From Ignavibacteriae bacterium HGW-Ignavibacteriae-2 (GTDB taxonomy: Bacteria > Bacteroidota > Ignavibacteria > Ignavibacteriales > Melioribacteraceae), in the NCBI GenBank assembly GCA_002839805.1, contig PGYT01000001.1, forward strand, positions 155,530 through 219,529: a stretch of 64,000 nt of DNA. Reading direction: 5' to 3'. The notes beneath the pieces are model-generated. The model searched no databases and was not told the DNA's origin. It saw only the letters and a list, made by a program, of their open reading frames with translations. The first letter of the stretch is position 1, and every line of letters starts with the position of its first letter. Below, one piece after another: positions 17,401 through 27,338 of the stretch. Both the position numbers and the translations under genes were made by a program.

Positions 17401-19638
17401 ATGAAAAAAACAATTATTGTAATCCATCTTATATTCATTTCTTTAACTTTTTCAAGTTTTTCCCAATCTCTTGTTAATAAAACTACTGTTAGACAAATAG
17501 CATCAGGTGTAAAACATTATCATGTAACGTTATCAGAAAAACCTTGGAATCTTAATGTATTGGAAATTGATTTGACAAATTCTCTTATTCATATGGAAAC
17601 CTCAACTGCAAATGATAATATAGTGGGAAATGAAAGAACCAGTTCGCAGGCAATTCGAAAAAACAAGGAAGGCCACGAGGTAATAGGTGCGATAAACGGG
17701 GATTTTTACAATCCTGAAAATGGACTTATTATAGGGCAGCAGGTTATAAACGGGGAATTTCTTAAAAGCGAGCAGTCATCAAACTGGTCCGAAATTGCGT
17801 TCACGGAAAATAATGCTCCGCTTATAGGGCGATTTTCATTTACCGGCAGCGTTAAATGGAAGGATAAAACAAATACATTACATGGTGTAAATTCAACCCG
17901 TTATACGGATCATCTTGTAATGTATAATCACTTTTTCGGCAATAGCACAAGTACAAACCAATGGGGTTATGAAGTTTTATTAAAACCTGTTCAACCCTGG
18001 ATTGTTAACGATACTGTAAAATGCGTGGTTCTGTCTGTAGAAAACAGAATAGGTAATATGAAAATTTCTGAAGGTAATGTGGTTCTTTCCGGGCATGGAA
18101 CAAGCGAAACTTTTTTTAGCAATTTATCCTTGAATGATACTGTTTCCATTTTTGCTGGATTAACAGCCGGTAAAAATAAAATAACTCAGTTGATAAGCGG
18201 GTTTCCAAAAATTGTGAAAGAAGGTAAGAATTATGCTTCCGAAGGTTATAAGGAAGAAGGCGGCAGTAAAACTTTTGATATTGAAAGACATCCAAGAACA
18301 GCTGTAGGTTTTAATGAAGACAAAACAAAATTTTTTATGTTTGTTGTTGATGGAAGACAAACGATTTCAATTGGTATGTCATTACAAGAACTGGCAGATG
18401 CAATGATAGAATTCGGGGTTTATGAAGGAATTAATTTAGACGGAGGCGGATCATCGACAATGGTCGTAAAAAATAAAATAGTTAATTCTCCCTCAGACCT
18501 CAGCGAACGAGCCGTAGCCAATTCCTTGCTTGTAGTGAGTGCCGAACAAATGGAAATAGACAAAGTTACGCTTACACCGGACACAGTAGTTACTGATCTT
18601 ACAAAACCAATTCAGTTTTATTTTACGAGCTTCGATAAATACGGTTATGAGCAGTCTTATAAATTTTCTGACGCGAGTACTTTTATAACTGATCCTTTAA
18701 TTGGCAGTTTTACAAATAATGTTTTTACTCCTCTAAATACGGGAACAACAAAATTGATATCTTCATTCAGCGACGTTGCGGATACAGCGACGATAAATGT
18801 TGAATACTACGAAGGTGAAAAGATTATCAGTTCGATGGAGAAAATTGATGATTGGTATATATCCGGAAAAGACATTGATACTCTTAAATCCAATGTTAAT
18901 GTTTCAACATTTACAAAGTCGGAAGGCGAAGGATGTGTAGAATTAAACTACTATTTCACATATAAAACGGGTGTTACAAATTTCGCTTATATAAATACGG
19001 ATATACCTATTTACGGAGTGCCCGAATCAATTAAAATTGACGGATTGAGCGATGGATTAAAACATACTTTAGCGTTTTTTGTAACTGACGAAAACGGTGA
19101 GGAGTTTGGATTTTTATGTGATAATACGATGACGGAATCAATTGAGTTTGAAACTTTTACCGCAAAACTTACAAACCCTATTAAAACAGTTGGCACTTCA
19201 AAATTTTATTTCCCAATCAGAATAAAAAAAATTGCAATTGCTTTGAACAGTTCTAAAACAGTAGATGCGATTTACAGAGGAACTATTTATCTCGATAACC
19301 TGAGAATCAAATATCCCAATGATCCAACTTCATTAGAAACAAATTACATTCCTTCTAAATTTCAATTACAACAGAACTACCCCAATCCATTTAATCCATG
19401 TACAACAATTGAATATTCGTTTCCGCATTCTGAATTGGGAAGCAGTGACCCAATTTCAGTTTCTTTAATAGTTTATGACATTTTAGGGCATGAGGTTTCT
19501 ACATTAGTGAATGAAAAACAGAACCCCGGTTCTTACAAAGTTGAGTTCAATGGTAAGAATCTTGCCACGGGAATTTATTTTTATAGATTAAAAGTCGGTA
19601 ATATTGTTGATTCTAAACGAATGATTTTACTGAAATAA
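17401..19638 (+). CDS. Secreted phosphodiester glycosidase (NAGPA domain) with T9SS sorting domain
   Basis: 745 aa with a signal peptide ending near FSQS. The NAGPA/phosphodiester glycosidase domain (about 80-385) shows INGDFYNPENG, HPRTAVGF and the hallmark GINLDGGGSSTMV. A bacterial Ig-like stretch (about 390-480) and a beta-sandwich region follow, then a T9SS type A sorting domain (about 655-745) with NYPNPFNPCT. Family members hydrolyse sugar-1-phosphodiester bonds, for example in phosphoglycan or teichoic-acid-type polymers; the substrate here is unknown. The ATG at 17401 has no obvious Shine-Dalgarno sequence. The gene stands alone and converges on the next. Confidence 0.85.
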   Translation: MKKTIIVIHLIFISLTFSSFSQSLVNKTTVRQIASGVKHYHVTLSEKPWNLNVLEIDLTNSLIHMETSTANDNIVGNERTSSQAIRKNKEGHEVIGAINGDFYNPENGLIIGQQVINGEFLKSEQSSNWSEIAFTENNAPLIGRFSFTGSVKWKDKTNTLHGVNSTRYTDHLVMYNHFFGNSTSTNQWGYEVLLKPVQPWIVNDTVKCVVLSVENRIGNMKISEGNVVLSGHGTSETFFSNLSLNDTVSIFAGLTAGKNKITQLISGFPKIVKEGKNYASEGYKEEGGSKTFDIERHPRTAVGFNEDKTKFFMFVVDGRQTISIGMSLQELADAMIEFGVYEGINLDGGGSSTMVVKNKIVNSPSDLSERAVANSLLVVSAEQMEIDKVTLTPDTVVTDLTKPIQFYFTSFDKYGYEQSYKFSDASTFITDPLIGSFTNNVFTPLNTGTTKLISSFSDVADTATINVEYYEGEKIISSMEKIDDWYISGKDIDTLKSNVNVSTFTKSEGEGCVELNYYFTYKTGVTNFAYINTDIPIYGVPESIKIDGLSDGLKHTLAFFVTDENGEEFGFLCDNTMTESIEFETFTAKLTNPIKTVGTSKFYFPIRIKKIAIALNSSKTVDAIYRGTIYLDNLRIKYPNDPTSLETNYIPSKFQLQQNYPNPFNPCTTIEYSFPHSELGSSDPISVSLIVYDILGHEVSTLVNEKQNPGSYKVEFNGKNLATGIYFYRLKVGNIVDSKRMILLK

Positions 19639-19663
19639 AAAAAATGATTATTATAAAAATCGG

Positions 19664-20506
19664 CTAAAAATTGTAAGCAAATCCTATCCAGGGCAAAAAC
19701 GGAAAACCGTCGGTAGACTCTCCAGGGTAAATTAAACCGAAATCCGCGGCGAGGTTTTCACCGAAAAACCTAAGACCAAAAGAATAAATCCCAGCTTCCT
19801 CTCCGGTGACAATCCAATTCTCAGATATCATTTTCATATTTTTAGATAATCTTAAATCGCCCCCAATCATAATAATTGGATTGTTCCCAAAATCTCCGCC
19901 GGCGAAGCCATGTCCTATTCCAAGACTCAAAGAAGATTTTTGATTTCCGTATGTACCAACACTGTACATAACCCCAATTCCTTTATCATTGTCAGGAATT
20001 TTGATATATAAAATTCCACCGGCTAAATTAAAATCAGTTGTACTAATAAAACCAATTTTGGGGGCTATATATACTATTTGATTGTCGGCTCCGGGAACTA
20101 ATGAAAAACCGCCGGAGAGTATTATATAGTCTGTTATTCCAACTGCTATAAATGGAAAAAATATTTCATAAACCGAAAAGTATCCATCTCCACTTTTGAG
20201 CATTTTACCGGTAGGCGCAAAAAATAATCTTGTAGAGTTCGGATCATCCCTCCAGAACTCGCCATAAATATTTTCGCCGCTTATTAATTCGCGCTTTATT
20301 ATACTGGTTTTATTTATTGTTATTTCAATTTCGGATTGAGTTATAAATCGAATTGAGGCAATATCTTCACTTAATATTTTACCTATTAAAATTGACCCGT
20401 CACTAAGTTCAAGTCGTGTAATTGTTTTGCTGCTGTCCGTTTGCCCAACAATATTAACCGTAAATAAAATTAAAATTATAAGTAAAATCTTCATACGAAA
20501 AGCCAT
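19664..20506 (-). CDS. Exported beta-barrel-like protein of unknown function
   Basis: 280 aa. An N-terminal signal peptide (to about VGQ, residue 21) precedes a small beta domain (about 28-75, LSDGSILIGKI) like those seen before outer-membrane barrels. The remainder alternates short amphipathic strands with glycine-rich turns and ends in Phe (FAYNF), typical of outer-membrane beta-barrels. A GAGGGG ribosome site supports the ATG at 20506. No named family recognised. It converges on the glycosidase gene with a 25-bp gap and no clear terminator between. Confidence 0.65.
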   Translation of the reverse strand: MAFRMKILLIILILFTVNIVGQTDSSKTITRLELSDGSILIGKILSEDIASIRFITQSEIEITINKTSIIKRELISGENIYGEFWRDDPNSTRLFFAPTGKMLKSGDGYFSVYEIFFPFIAVGITDYIILSGGFSLVPGADNQIVYIAPKIGFISTTDFNLAGGILYIKIPDNDKGIGVMYSVGTYGNQKSSLSLGIGHGFAGGDFGNNPIIMIGGDLRLSKNMKMISENWIVTGEEAGIYSFGLRFFGENLAADFGLIYPGESTDGFPFLPWIGFAYNF

Positions 20507-20738
20507 AATCCCCTCAAATAAATTTGTAGGAATAAATCAATAAATAGTTTTTAAAAGTTGGAAGAATTTTACTATTTATAAAAAGGTAAGGTAATTAAAC
20601 TACTTCAGATACAACTATTTTGTGAATTTTTAAATTTTGTCCACAAAACTGACATTATTAAATTAGATCCAATTTGGATAAAATTATTTTGCGCGATAAA
20701 AAATATCAATAGCAACCATAACCTGTGCGGTACACCGA

Positions 20739-20897
20739 TTAAAAAATTGCGTAAATAAATGGAGCTAACGCTGAGCCTTGTGTAAGAATAATTAAACCGC
20801 CCAAAAGCACAAGAAAAACTAAAATGGGCAACAGCCACCATTTTTTACGTACTTTCAGAAAATCCCATAGTTCTGCTAAAACAGATAATTTTCCCAT
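20739..20897 (-). CDS. SxtK-like small membrane protein (DUF5989)
   Basis: A 52-aa gene that is easily missed. It begins MGKLSVLAELWDFLKVRKKW, followed by a single membrane helix and the ending APFIYAIF. The pattern LAELWxFLKxRKKWWLxP and the small size are those of the DUF5989 family, represented by SxtK of the saxitoxin cluster. It starts 7 bp after the SxtJ-like gene, completing the carbamoyltransferase-SxtJ-SxtK order known from many exopolysaccharide and natural-product loci. Its molecular role is unknown in any organism I can name. The trio resembles sxtI-sxtJ-sxtK, but nothing else here suggests toxin synthesis. Confidence 0.85.
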   Translation of the reverse strand: MGKLSVLAELWDFLKVRKKWWLLPILVFLVLLGGLIILTQGSALAPFIYAIF

Positions 20898-20904
20898 CTA
20901 TTCC

Positions 20905-21321
20905 TCAAAATTGTCTTTCAGTATCTATTTTTAAATATTCTTTAGTTTCCCGAGTTAACCAGTAAGATTTTTGATCTTTTTTTAATTTTAAATCCAGAAA
21001 ATCTTTTCCGGAAATTTTCGCTAACAATCCGATAGGAGTAACTACAAAATAAAACAAAATTAGTAATATAACCCGCGACATTACAAAACCAAGAATTACA
21101 GCTAAAGTCATCCATAATTTTTGAATCGGTTTTAACAAATTCGGGAATACAATTCCTCCGATTATAAGCAACCCTCCGATAATAGAAAAAATTTGATACG
21201 ATTCTTTCCCAAAATAAAACAATACAAAGGCAACTAGTATGGATACAATACCTATTGTAATTCCAAACTTTTTGGATTCAGCTTCATCCGATTTAATATT
21301 TTTAATTTCTTCTAATAGCAT
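20905..21321 (-). CDS. SxtJ-family membrane protein
   Basis: 138 aa. Three or four hydrophobic segments lie at about 22-40, 44-62, and 70-100 (probably two close helices), followed by a basic amphipathic C-terminus ending KSYWLTRETKEYLKI. This layout, and its place between a NodU-type carbamoyltransferase and a DUF5989 protein, identify the SxtJ family. Members have no established biochemical function; they are thought to assist a membrane-associated modification step. It lies 198 bp downstream of the carbamoyltransferase gene and 7 bp upstream of the small SxtK-like gene. Confidence 0.85.
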   Translation of the reverse strand: MLLEEIKNIKSDEAESKKFGITIGIVSILVAFVLFYFGKESYQIFSIIGGLLIIGGIVFPNLLKPIQKLWMTLAVILGFVMSRVILLILFYFVVTPIGLLAKISGKDFLDLKLKKDQKSYWLTRETKEYLKIDTERQF

Positions 21322-21519
21322 CTATAATATTCCTTTTTATCGTCATCCGGTGGAGACACATTTATTTCGTTTTTAAGATAATTTTTATCGAACAAAGTTT
21401 AGATTTAATCAATTGTTCGTTTTATGTTAGTAATTCTCCCAACAAACTTACGAGAATGTAAGTCCAATTCTTAGAACTAATCATTCAAATTACCCAGCTT
21501 TCCCGTCTTAACTATTTGT

Positions 21520-23340
21520 TTAATCAAGTTCAAACTCTTTGCGCCAGTCTATATCAGCTTGCAATGGTGTCTGATCTTTTTTGTATAACAAATAATTTCC
21601 CATAATCAGATAATCCATATCTGTGCGCATAAAACACCTGAAAGCTTCTTCAGGTTTGTTTACAATCGGTTCCCCGCGAACATTGAATGAAGTATTAACA
21701 ATAACACCGCAGCCGTATTTTTCATCGAATTTGGTTATCATTTGATGATACAACGGATTGGTTTCTTTGCTAACGGACTGTATTCGCGCGGAATAATCTA
21801 TATGTGTAACAGCGGGTATATCGGAGCGAACTACATTTAATTTTTCAATCCCGAAATATTTTTCCTGATCTCCCGTCATTTGTTTCTGTCGTTCTTTTTT
21901 TACATCTGCCACCAGAAGCATATAAGGACTAGGTCTGTCAATTTCAAAGTAATCACTGATTTTCTCTTCAATTACGGAGGGAGCAAAGGGTCGGAAACTT
22001 TCACGGAATTTAATTTTTAAATTCATAATCGATTGCATTTTAGATGATCTTGCGTCGCCGATAATTGTTCGGGCGCCCAAAGCTCTCGGTCCGAATTCCA
22101 TGCGACCCTGAAACCATCCTATAACATTTTCTTCATTAATTAAGTCCGCAATTTTTTCAGGAATCTCCGAGTCTGACAAATAGGTAAAAGTTATGTTGTT
22201 AGACTCAAGAAAATGTTTTATTGAACCGTTAGCTGAATAATCAGGGCCAAGATACGAGCCCATTTGGAAATCTGTTTTATTATCAACTTTTCTTGGATTA
22301 CCTAAATATTTATACCAAACAAATAACGCTGCGCCCAATGCTCCTCCGGCATCACCGGCTGCAGGCTGAATCCAAATATCTTCGAAAAGATTTTCGCGCA
22401 GTATTTTACCGTTTGCCACACAGTTAAGCGCTACTCCGCCCGCGAGACATAAATACTTTTTCCCGGTTGTTTTTTTTACATGCCGGGCGGTTCTTAACAT
22501 TACTTCTTCTGTAACATCCTGAACCGAACGCGCCAGATCCATTTCTTTCTGTGTGAGTTTACTCTCCGGTTTACGAGGCGGGCCACCGAATAATTTATCA
22601 AAATTTTTATTTGTCATTGTTAAGCCGGCGGCGAAATTAAAATACTTCATGTTAAGTTTGTAGGATCCGTCATCTTTAAGATCCATCAATTCATTTAGAA
22701 TTAAATCGACATATTTGGGTTCTCCATAAGGAGCCAAACCCATTACTTTATATTCCCCCGAATTTACCTTAAAACCTGTGTAATAGGTAAAGGCGGAATA
22801 TAACAGACCTAATGAATGTGGGAATTTTATATCGGCTAGAATAGTAATATTATTTTTTTCACCTATTCCAAAACTAGTTGTAGTCCATTCACCAACTCCG
22901 TCAAGTGTGATTATAGCGGCATCTTCAAATGGTGAAGCGTAAAAAGCCGAAGCGGCGTGGGATTCGTGATGTTCCGGGAACAATACATTGCCCTTGTAAC
23001 CTAATTCCTCCTTTATTAATTCCTTCATCCATAATTTCTGTTTGATCCACAGAGGCATCGCTTTAATAAAGGATTTAATTCCAAAAGGGGCAAATGTAAG
23101 ATATGTTTCAAGAATACGTTCGAATTTGAGAAATGGTTTATCGTAAAAAGCGACAAAGTTTACATCGGAAATACTTACTCCAGCTTCCTCTAAACAATAA
23201 TTACACGCGTTTATGGGGAAACGATAATCGTGTTTCTTTCTTGTAAATCTTTCTTCCTGTGCAGCGGCAATTATTTTTCCATCTTTTACCAGACAAGCCG
23301 CACTGTCATGATAAAACGCTGATATACCTAAAATTAGCAT
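21520..23340 (-). CDS. NodU/TobZ-family O-carbamoyltransferase (SxtI-like)
   Basis: 606 aa, the normal family length. The N-terminal Kae1-like domain begins ILGISAFYHDSAACLV and contains the metal-binding HHESHAASAFYASP and GVALNCVANGK motifs. The C-terminal YrdC-like domain carries MEFGPRALGARTIIGDAR and VNTSFNVRGEPIV. These enzymes make carbamoyl-AMP from carbamoyl phosphate and ATP and transfer the carbamoyl group to a hydroxyl of a sugar or other small molecule. The acceptor is not identifiable. The gene heads a minus-strand group with SxtJ- and SxtK-like membrane proteins, suggesting modification of a cell-surface glycan or exported metabolite. Confidence 0.93.
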   Translation of the reverse strand: MLILGISAFYHDSAACLVKDGKIIAAAQEERFTRKKHDYRFPINACNYCLEEAGVSISDVNFVAFYDKPFLKFERILETYLTFAPFGIKSFIKAMPLWIKQKLWMKELIKEELGYKGNVLFPEHHESHAASAFYASPFEDAAIITLDGVGEWTTTSFGIGEKNNITILADIKFPHSLGLLYSAFTYYTGFKVNSGEYKVMGLAPYGEPKYVDLILNELMDLKDDGSYKLNMKYFNFAAGLTMTNKNFDKLFGGPPRKPESKLTQKEMDLARSVQDVTEEVMLRTARHVKKTTGKKYLCLAGGVALNCVANGKILRENLFEDIWIQPAAGDAGGALGAALFVWYKYLGNPRKVDNKTDFQMGSYLGPDYSANGSIKHFLESNNITFTYLSDSEIPEKIADLINEENVIGWFQGRMEFGPRALGARTIIGDARSSKMQSIMNLKIKFRESFRPFAPSVIEEKISDYFEIDRPSPYMLLVADVKKERQKQMTGDQEKYFGIEKLNVVRSDIPAVTHIDYSARIQSVSKETNPLYHQMITKFDEKYGCGVIVNTSFNVRGEPIVNKPEEAFRCFMRTDMDYLIMGNYLLYKKDQTPLQADIDWRKEFELD

Positions 23341-23499
23341 ATGTAATAATTTTATTTTTAGAATGACCCATAGATACTAAAAAGACGCTACTATTTCAAA
23401 CGTGCTTTTGGGATTTGATTTAAATATCTAATTCATTTCATCAAGCTATTGTTTCTCGAATTTCGTCTTTATATGAAAATGCACTGCGGAATTGAGCAT

Positions 23500-23532
23500 A
23501 AAAAAAACCGATCCGAAAACTCGGACCGGTTT
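23500..23532 (-). terminator. Terminator of TonB/PorV cassette I
   Basis: On the minus strand, a 12-bp stem with one mismatch (AAACCGGTCCGA, loop GTTT, TCGGATCGGTTT) is followed by a run of T. It lies 26 bp after the stop of the last cassette gene. Confidence 0.88.
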
Positions 23533-23558
23533 AATTTTATTAGGATGAACTTATAAAT

Positions 23559-25964
23559 TTATTTTATAAGCATCATTTTTTTGAATGAGGCAAAATCGCC
23601 CGTAGTAATAGAGTAAACATAAACGCCGGAACTTAATTTGGATGCATCGAAATTAACTTCGTATACACCCGCATTCTTAAATTCGTTTAATAAAGTGGCC
23701 ACTTCCTGACCCAAGATGTTGTACACTTTTAATGTAACTTTATTTGCTTTTTGAAGAGCAAAACGAATATTAGTTGTTGGGTTAAAAGGATTAGGATAAT
23801 TCTGATCCAAGGAGTAAGAACTTGGAGCGTAATTTGATATTTCCCTAACATCGGCAACTATACTGTCCAGTTTAGCAGGTGACATGTCTGCCCAAGTGTC
23901 AAATACAGTTGCACTTTGAATACCTTTATTCAATGTCATTACATGCAATACGCCTGTAGAAGATTCGTTATCGTTTGAACCACCGTTAGAAGGCAATCCC
24001 CAGTTTGCGCCGTATTTGTATTTAAAATTCATAACAGTATAAAGAGGGAATTTAAGAGTAACACCCCAAATACTATCCTGACGGAACATGTCGCCGTTCT
24101 CGCCATTGTCGTTTAAGAATTTAACTTTATTGTTATCTTCACTCGGCCAACCGGCACCAGGCCAGCGCAGAGGAAGCGCATCACCGGCGATAACTACATT
24201 TTGAATAGATTCAAATGCTTGTTTAGTAACGTCGTTGATCGCTTTTTTCATGTTAAGTTGGAACAACAATGTAACTTCCTGCTCAGTAACATCTACACGT
24301 TTAATACCGTTAAATCCACGAGTAACTATAACAGAAGCGTTTGTTACGTCCTCTTGTTTTACTGTGTAAACTTTATCCGTCTCAACAACATCTGCGGAAG
24401 TTGTAGCATAACCGTATCTATAAGTTAAAACGTCGTCAACTTTTACTTGAATTGGTAAAACCAGCTCGTAAATGTTAGGATTGGCAGTAGCTGTAAGGAC
24501 ATCAGTTTTTGCGTAATTATTAAAAGATCCTCTTACAGATAAAATATCAGTGCTGGGATTAAAATTACCTTTCAATATTTCTAATTCCATATCGCATCTG
24601 AAAGTGAAATTAACATTTATTCCTGCGCCGAGATAATCGTTAAAATACGCAAGAGCTTTATTATTACCCGATGTAACAACAAGTTCTCTGTTGCCGTTAT
24701 TTGGGAAAGTTAAGGCGTCTTCCAAATTTCCATTTGAAGCGTATTTAAAGAATAATCTTGTTCCGGGTTCGATGCCTGCAATTTTTGCAGAATAAATTTT
24801 ATCACCATCAGGATCTGTCATAACCGTCGCATTAACATCATAACCGTTGAATGAACCCGCTACGGACACTTTGCCTGTAGCCGGATTAAATAAACCTTCT
24901 GTAATTTGAACTGTCATATCTACATTCAATGTAACTTCAACAGGATCAAGAACCCGATGCCACTGCTGAATTATAGGAAAACCGCCCGTTCCGAAAATAC
25001 CCGCGTAGGCTTTGTTGCCATCAGGTGAAAAACCCATTCCACGAAATCTTTCAGCGGAGTTAGCAGGAACATTAAATACCCATTTAAAACTATCCACTAT
25101 TGCTTTGTTAACAATATCGTATCCGTAAAATGTATTGTTGGAGTATCCAAACTCTGCCTTATCGTTAAACGAACCGGCGCTTGCGTAAAGCAGACCGGAT
25201 TTAGGATCCCATTCAGCTGTTTCGGAGTGAAATCCGTTAAGAATAGTTCCAACAGAATCGTAAGATGAAAAAACGTTAGGTCGCTGAAATACAGTAATAT
25301 AACCATTGCTGTAACCGCAGTGGTAAATTGTGTTGCCGTCTTTTGAAACTACAACTGTTCGCGCGAATCCGCTCGTTTGTTCAACAGCGTTTCCTACGAA
25401 AGTAAAATCAGGATTATAAATTTGAATCGGATTACCAGGCACAACTGGGGCGACATAAATACGTCCCTGCGCGTCAACAGCAGGTGCCGCAGGAGATGTG
25501 CCGAGTCCCAATTCAACTTTATTCATTCCTTCGCCTGTTTTGTAATTAATCCTGTACATAGTCTGTTTACCCCAGATTGCCAGAATATTTCCTTCGTGGT
25601 CTGTGCGTAAACCTCTAGGATTGCTTATAACCGATCCGTATAAAGTATCTTCTATAAATCCGCCACCTGTTGTTATTTTGTATACTGGCGAAAATGAAGC
25701 TTCCGTTCCATCAGGATTAAATACTCGTAAAGCATAAACAGCTTTAACTGTATCACCCGGAGTAGTGGGAACATTAATTGTCGCCCATGGTTGAGTCCAA
25801 ATTTTACCATCAGGATCAACTGCTAATCCGTGTATTTGACCTCTAATTGTGTCAGGTCTGTCGTTTGTGAAAGCCCACTTGCCGCCAACATTATTCCACT
25901 GAGCTAGCGAAGTTGACGCAGCAAGTAAAATAAATAATAGCGATAAAGTAATTTTTCTTACCAT
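23559..25964 (-). CDS. T9SS-secreted beta-propeller protein with VDM-type sandwich domains
   Basis: 801 aa starting after a GGAGGA ribosome site. A signal peptide ends near SLAQ. The N-terminal half (about 25-340) has propeller-like repeats (IHGLAVDPDGKIW, GLRTDHEGNILAIW, GMGFSPDGNKAYAG). Three beta-sandwich repeats follow (about 345-690), each opening with a motif like VTLNVDM and containing SFNGYD or SFNNYA, like glycan-binding modules of amylolytic proteins. A T9SS sorting domain (about 712-801) has NYPNPFNPTT. It is the last gene of cassette I. I infer a surface protein that binds polymer or ligand beside the TonB receptor; no catalytic site is visible. It is related to the 623-aa protein that ends cassette II. 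Confidence 0.82.
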   Translation of the reverse strand: MVRKITLSLLFILLAASTSLAQWNNVGGKWAFTNDRPDTIRGQIHGLAVDPDGKIWTQPWATINVPTTPGDTVKAVYALRVFNPDGTEASFSPVYKITTGGGFIEDTLYGSVISNPRGLRTDHEGNILAIWGKQTMYRINYKTGEGMNKVELGLGTSPAAPAVDAQGRIYVAPVVPGNPIQIYNPDFTFVGNAVEQTSGFARTVVVSKDGNTIYHCGYSNGYITVFQRPNVFSSYDSVGTILNGFHSETAEWDPKSGLLYASAGSFNDKAEFGYSNNTFYGYDIVNKAIVDSFKWVFNVPANSAERFRGMGFSPDGNKAYAGIFGTGGFPIIQQWHRVLDPVEVTLNVDMTVQITEGLFNPATGKVSVAGSFNGYDVNATVMTDPDGDKIYSAKIAGIEPGTRLFFKYASNGNLEDALTFPNNGNRELVVTSGNNKALAYFNDYLGAGINVNFTFRCDMELEILKGNFNPSTDILSVRGSFNNYAKTDVLTATANPNIYELVLPIQVKVDDVLTYRYGYATTSADVVETDKVYTVKQEDVTNASVIVTRGFNGIKRVDVTEQEVTLLFQLNMKKAINDVTKQAFESIQNVVIAGDALPLRWPGAGWPSEDNNKVKFLNDNGENGDMFRQDSIWGVTLKFPLYTVMNFKYKYGANWGLPSNGGSNDNESSTGVLHVMTLNKGIQSATVFDTWADMSPAKLDSIVADVREISNYAPSSYSLDQNYPNPFNPTTNIRFALQKANKVTLKVYNILGQEVATLLNEFKNAGVYEVNFDASKLSSGVYVYSITTGDFASFKKMMLIK

Positions 25965-25992
25965 AATTCCTCCTTATTGTTATATGCGATAA

Positions 25993-27303
25993 TTATAAAT
26001 CTCTTCCGTAATAAGGGGCGCCTCGCCTCTGAGTAAGTACTCTTACAATATTTTGAAAAGATTCTTGTGATTGTTTGAATTCCTGTTCTCTTTTTCTTAC
26101 AATATATAGATCGTCATCCGGACCCCACGAAAAACTTATCAGCTCATCCAATTTTTGTGAATTAAAAAGATCGGCTTTTAAAAGCTCCGGATAAAGATTT
26201 TTGACTGACTTATTTTTATCGATTGTTATAACCGGAATGATACCGTTATTTCCGACAAATAATACACCGTCTTCTGAAAATGTAATTGCTCTTGTAGCCA
26301 CGCCAGAATTATAAATTGTCGATAAATCAAAATAAACTTCTTCTGTTCCAAGTGACCCGTCAACGTTTATAGCTGAACGGTAAATTTTTTCAACTCCGCT
26401 GCGTACCACGCTTGTAAATAAATATGTCTGGCTGCCATCTTTATAAACTCTTACGGCGTTAACCGAACCGGTGAAAACAAATTCCTTAATCTGCTTTGAA
26501 GGATAAGATATAGAAAATATTTTTCCACCAACTCCGCCAACCCAAATATTTTTTTGATCATCAACATCAAAATCTATCACCTGAGTATTGTTCGGCAGAA
26601 TAACATAAACTTCGGGCTTGGCGTTTGGAACTATTTGAAATAATGCCTGCACTTTATCGGCACGGGCACCCAGAATTATTCCGTCAGGTCCAAATTTAAG
26701 TGAACTAAAATGTGTAAAATCTTTTTTGTTATATAAAACAGGCTCTCCTTTAAACGGCAGCAAATATTCTCCTTTATAAACACGCGGTTTAAGTGAATAA
26801 GCCGAGGAGTAAATGTTTTTGTTTTTGTCCACACACAAACCATAATACTGATTTGGCGCAAGCTGGTCGACATACAACTCTTTTAATGTTTCAAGAAGTT
26901 CGTATTTAAACATTGTGCTCGGCAGTTCGCTGCCTACTACCGCAACTCTTATATCGACTCGAATACCATCTGAATCTGCCGGTATTGAAACGAGAGGAGC
27001 TTTAATTAACAATCTTGTGGGTGAGGCTTCCAAAATTTTGGCAACATTTCCATTTCCAAAAGTAACAAGGTTTTCTTCTATGACAGAGGAAAAATTGGAT
27101 CCAACAATAGTTATTTCCGATACGCCTGAGAGAGCTTTGCCTTCCGGAGAAACTGATTCTATCAGCGGAGGATCGTTACTTTTAGTTATTCTGGAATCAA
27201 GACCATCGGTAATATCATTTTCGCAAGCCGTTGCTATAAATAAGGAAATACCAACAAACCAAACAAAAGATATTGATTTGAAAGCCGAATAATTCTTTTT
27301 CAT
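25993..27303 (-). CDS. IPT/TIG-domain lipoprotein with propeller-like repeats
   Basis: 436 aa. The signal peptide ends in a lipobox (IATAC, acylated Cys27). An IPT/TIG domain (about 45-137) carries PLIESVSPEGKALSG and ITIVGSNFSS. The rest (about 145-430) has NHL/propeller-like repeats (YGLCVDKNKNIYS, IDFDVDDQKNIWVGG, ITFSEDGVLFVGN). IPT-domain lipoproteins often act as SusE/SusF- or SGBP-like surface glycan-binding partners of SusC receptors, which suits its position in cassette I. It lies 28-35 bp from each neighbour, so it is co-transcribed. Cassette II has no equivalent gene. Ligand unknown. Confidence 0.8.
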   Translation of the reverse strand: MKKNYSAFKSISFVWFVGISLFIATACENDITDGLDSRITKSNDPPLIESVSPEGKALSGVSEITIVGSNFSSVIEENLVTFGNGNVAKILEASPTRLLIKAPLVSIPADSDGIRVDIRVAVVGSELPSTMFKYELLETLKELYVDQLAPNQYYGLCVDKNKNIYSSAYSLKPRVYKGEYLLPFKGEPVLYNKKDFTHFSSLKFGPDGIILGARADKVQALFQIVPNAKPEVYVILPNNTQVIDFDVDDQKNIWVGGVGGKIFSISYPSKQIKEFVFTGSVNAVRVYKDGSQTYLFTSVVRSGVEKIYRSAINVDGSLGTEEVYFDLSTIYNSGVATRAITFSEDGVLFVGNNGIIPVITIDKNKSVKNLYPELLKADLFNSQKLDELISFSWGPDDDLYIVRKREQEFKQSQESFQNIVRVLTQRRGAPYYGRDL

Positions 27304-27338
27304 TTTTATACCTGAGTTAGCGTTTAAAAGTTTATATA

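Noticed and set aside
20605..20841. 78-codon open frame on the minus strand
   Set aside because: It overlaps the SxtK-like gene in another frame, has no ribosome site and no protein-like pattern. The 52-aa frame matches a known family.
20739..23340. Saxitoxin-type biosynthesis cluster
   Set aside because: Only the carbamoyltransferase-SxtJ-SxtK trio is present. No polyketide synthase-like, amidinotransferase or oxygenase genes are nearby, and the trio is widespread in non-toxic bacteria.
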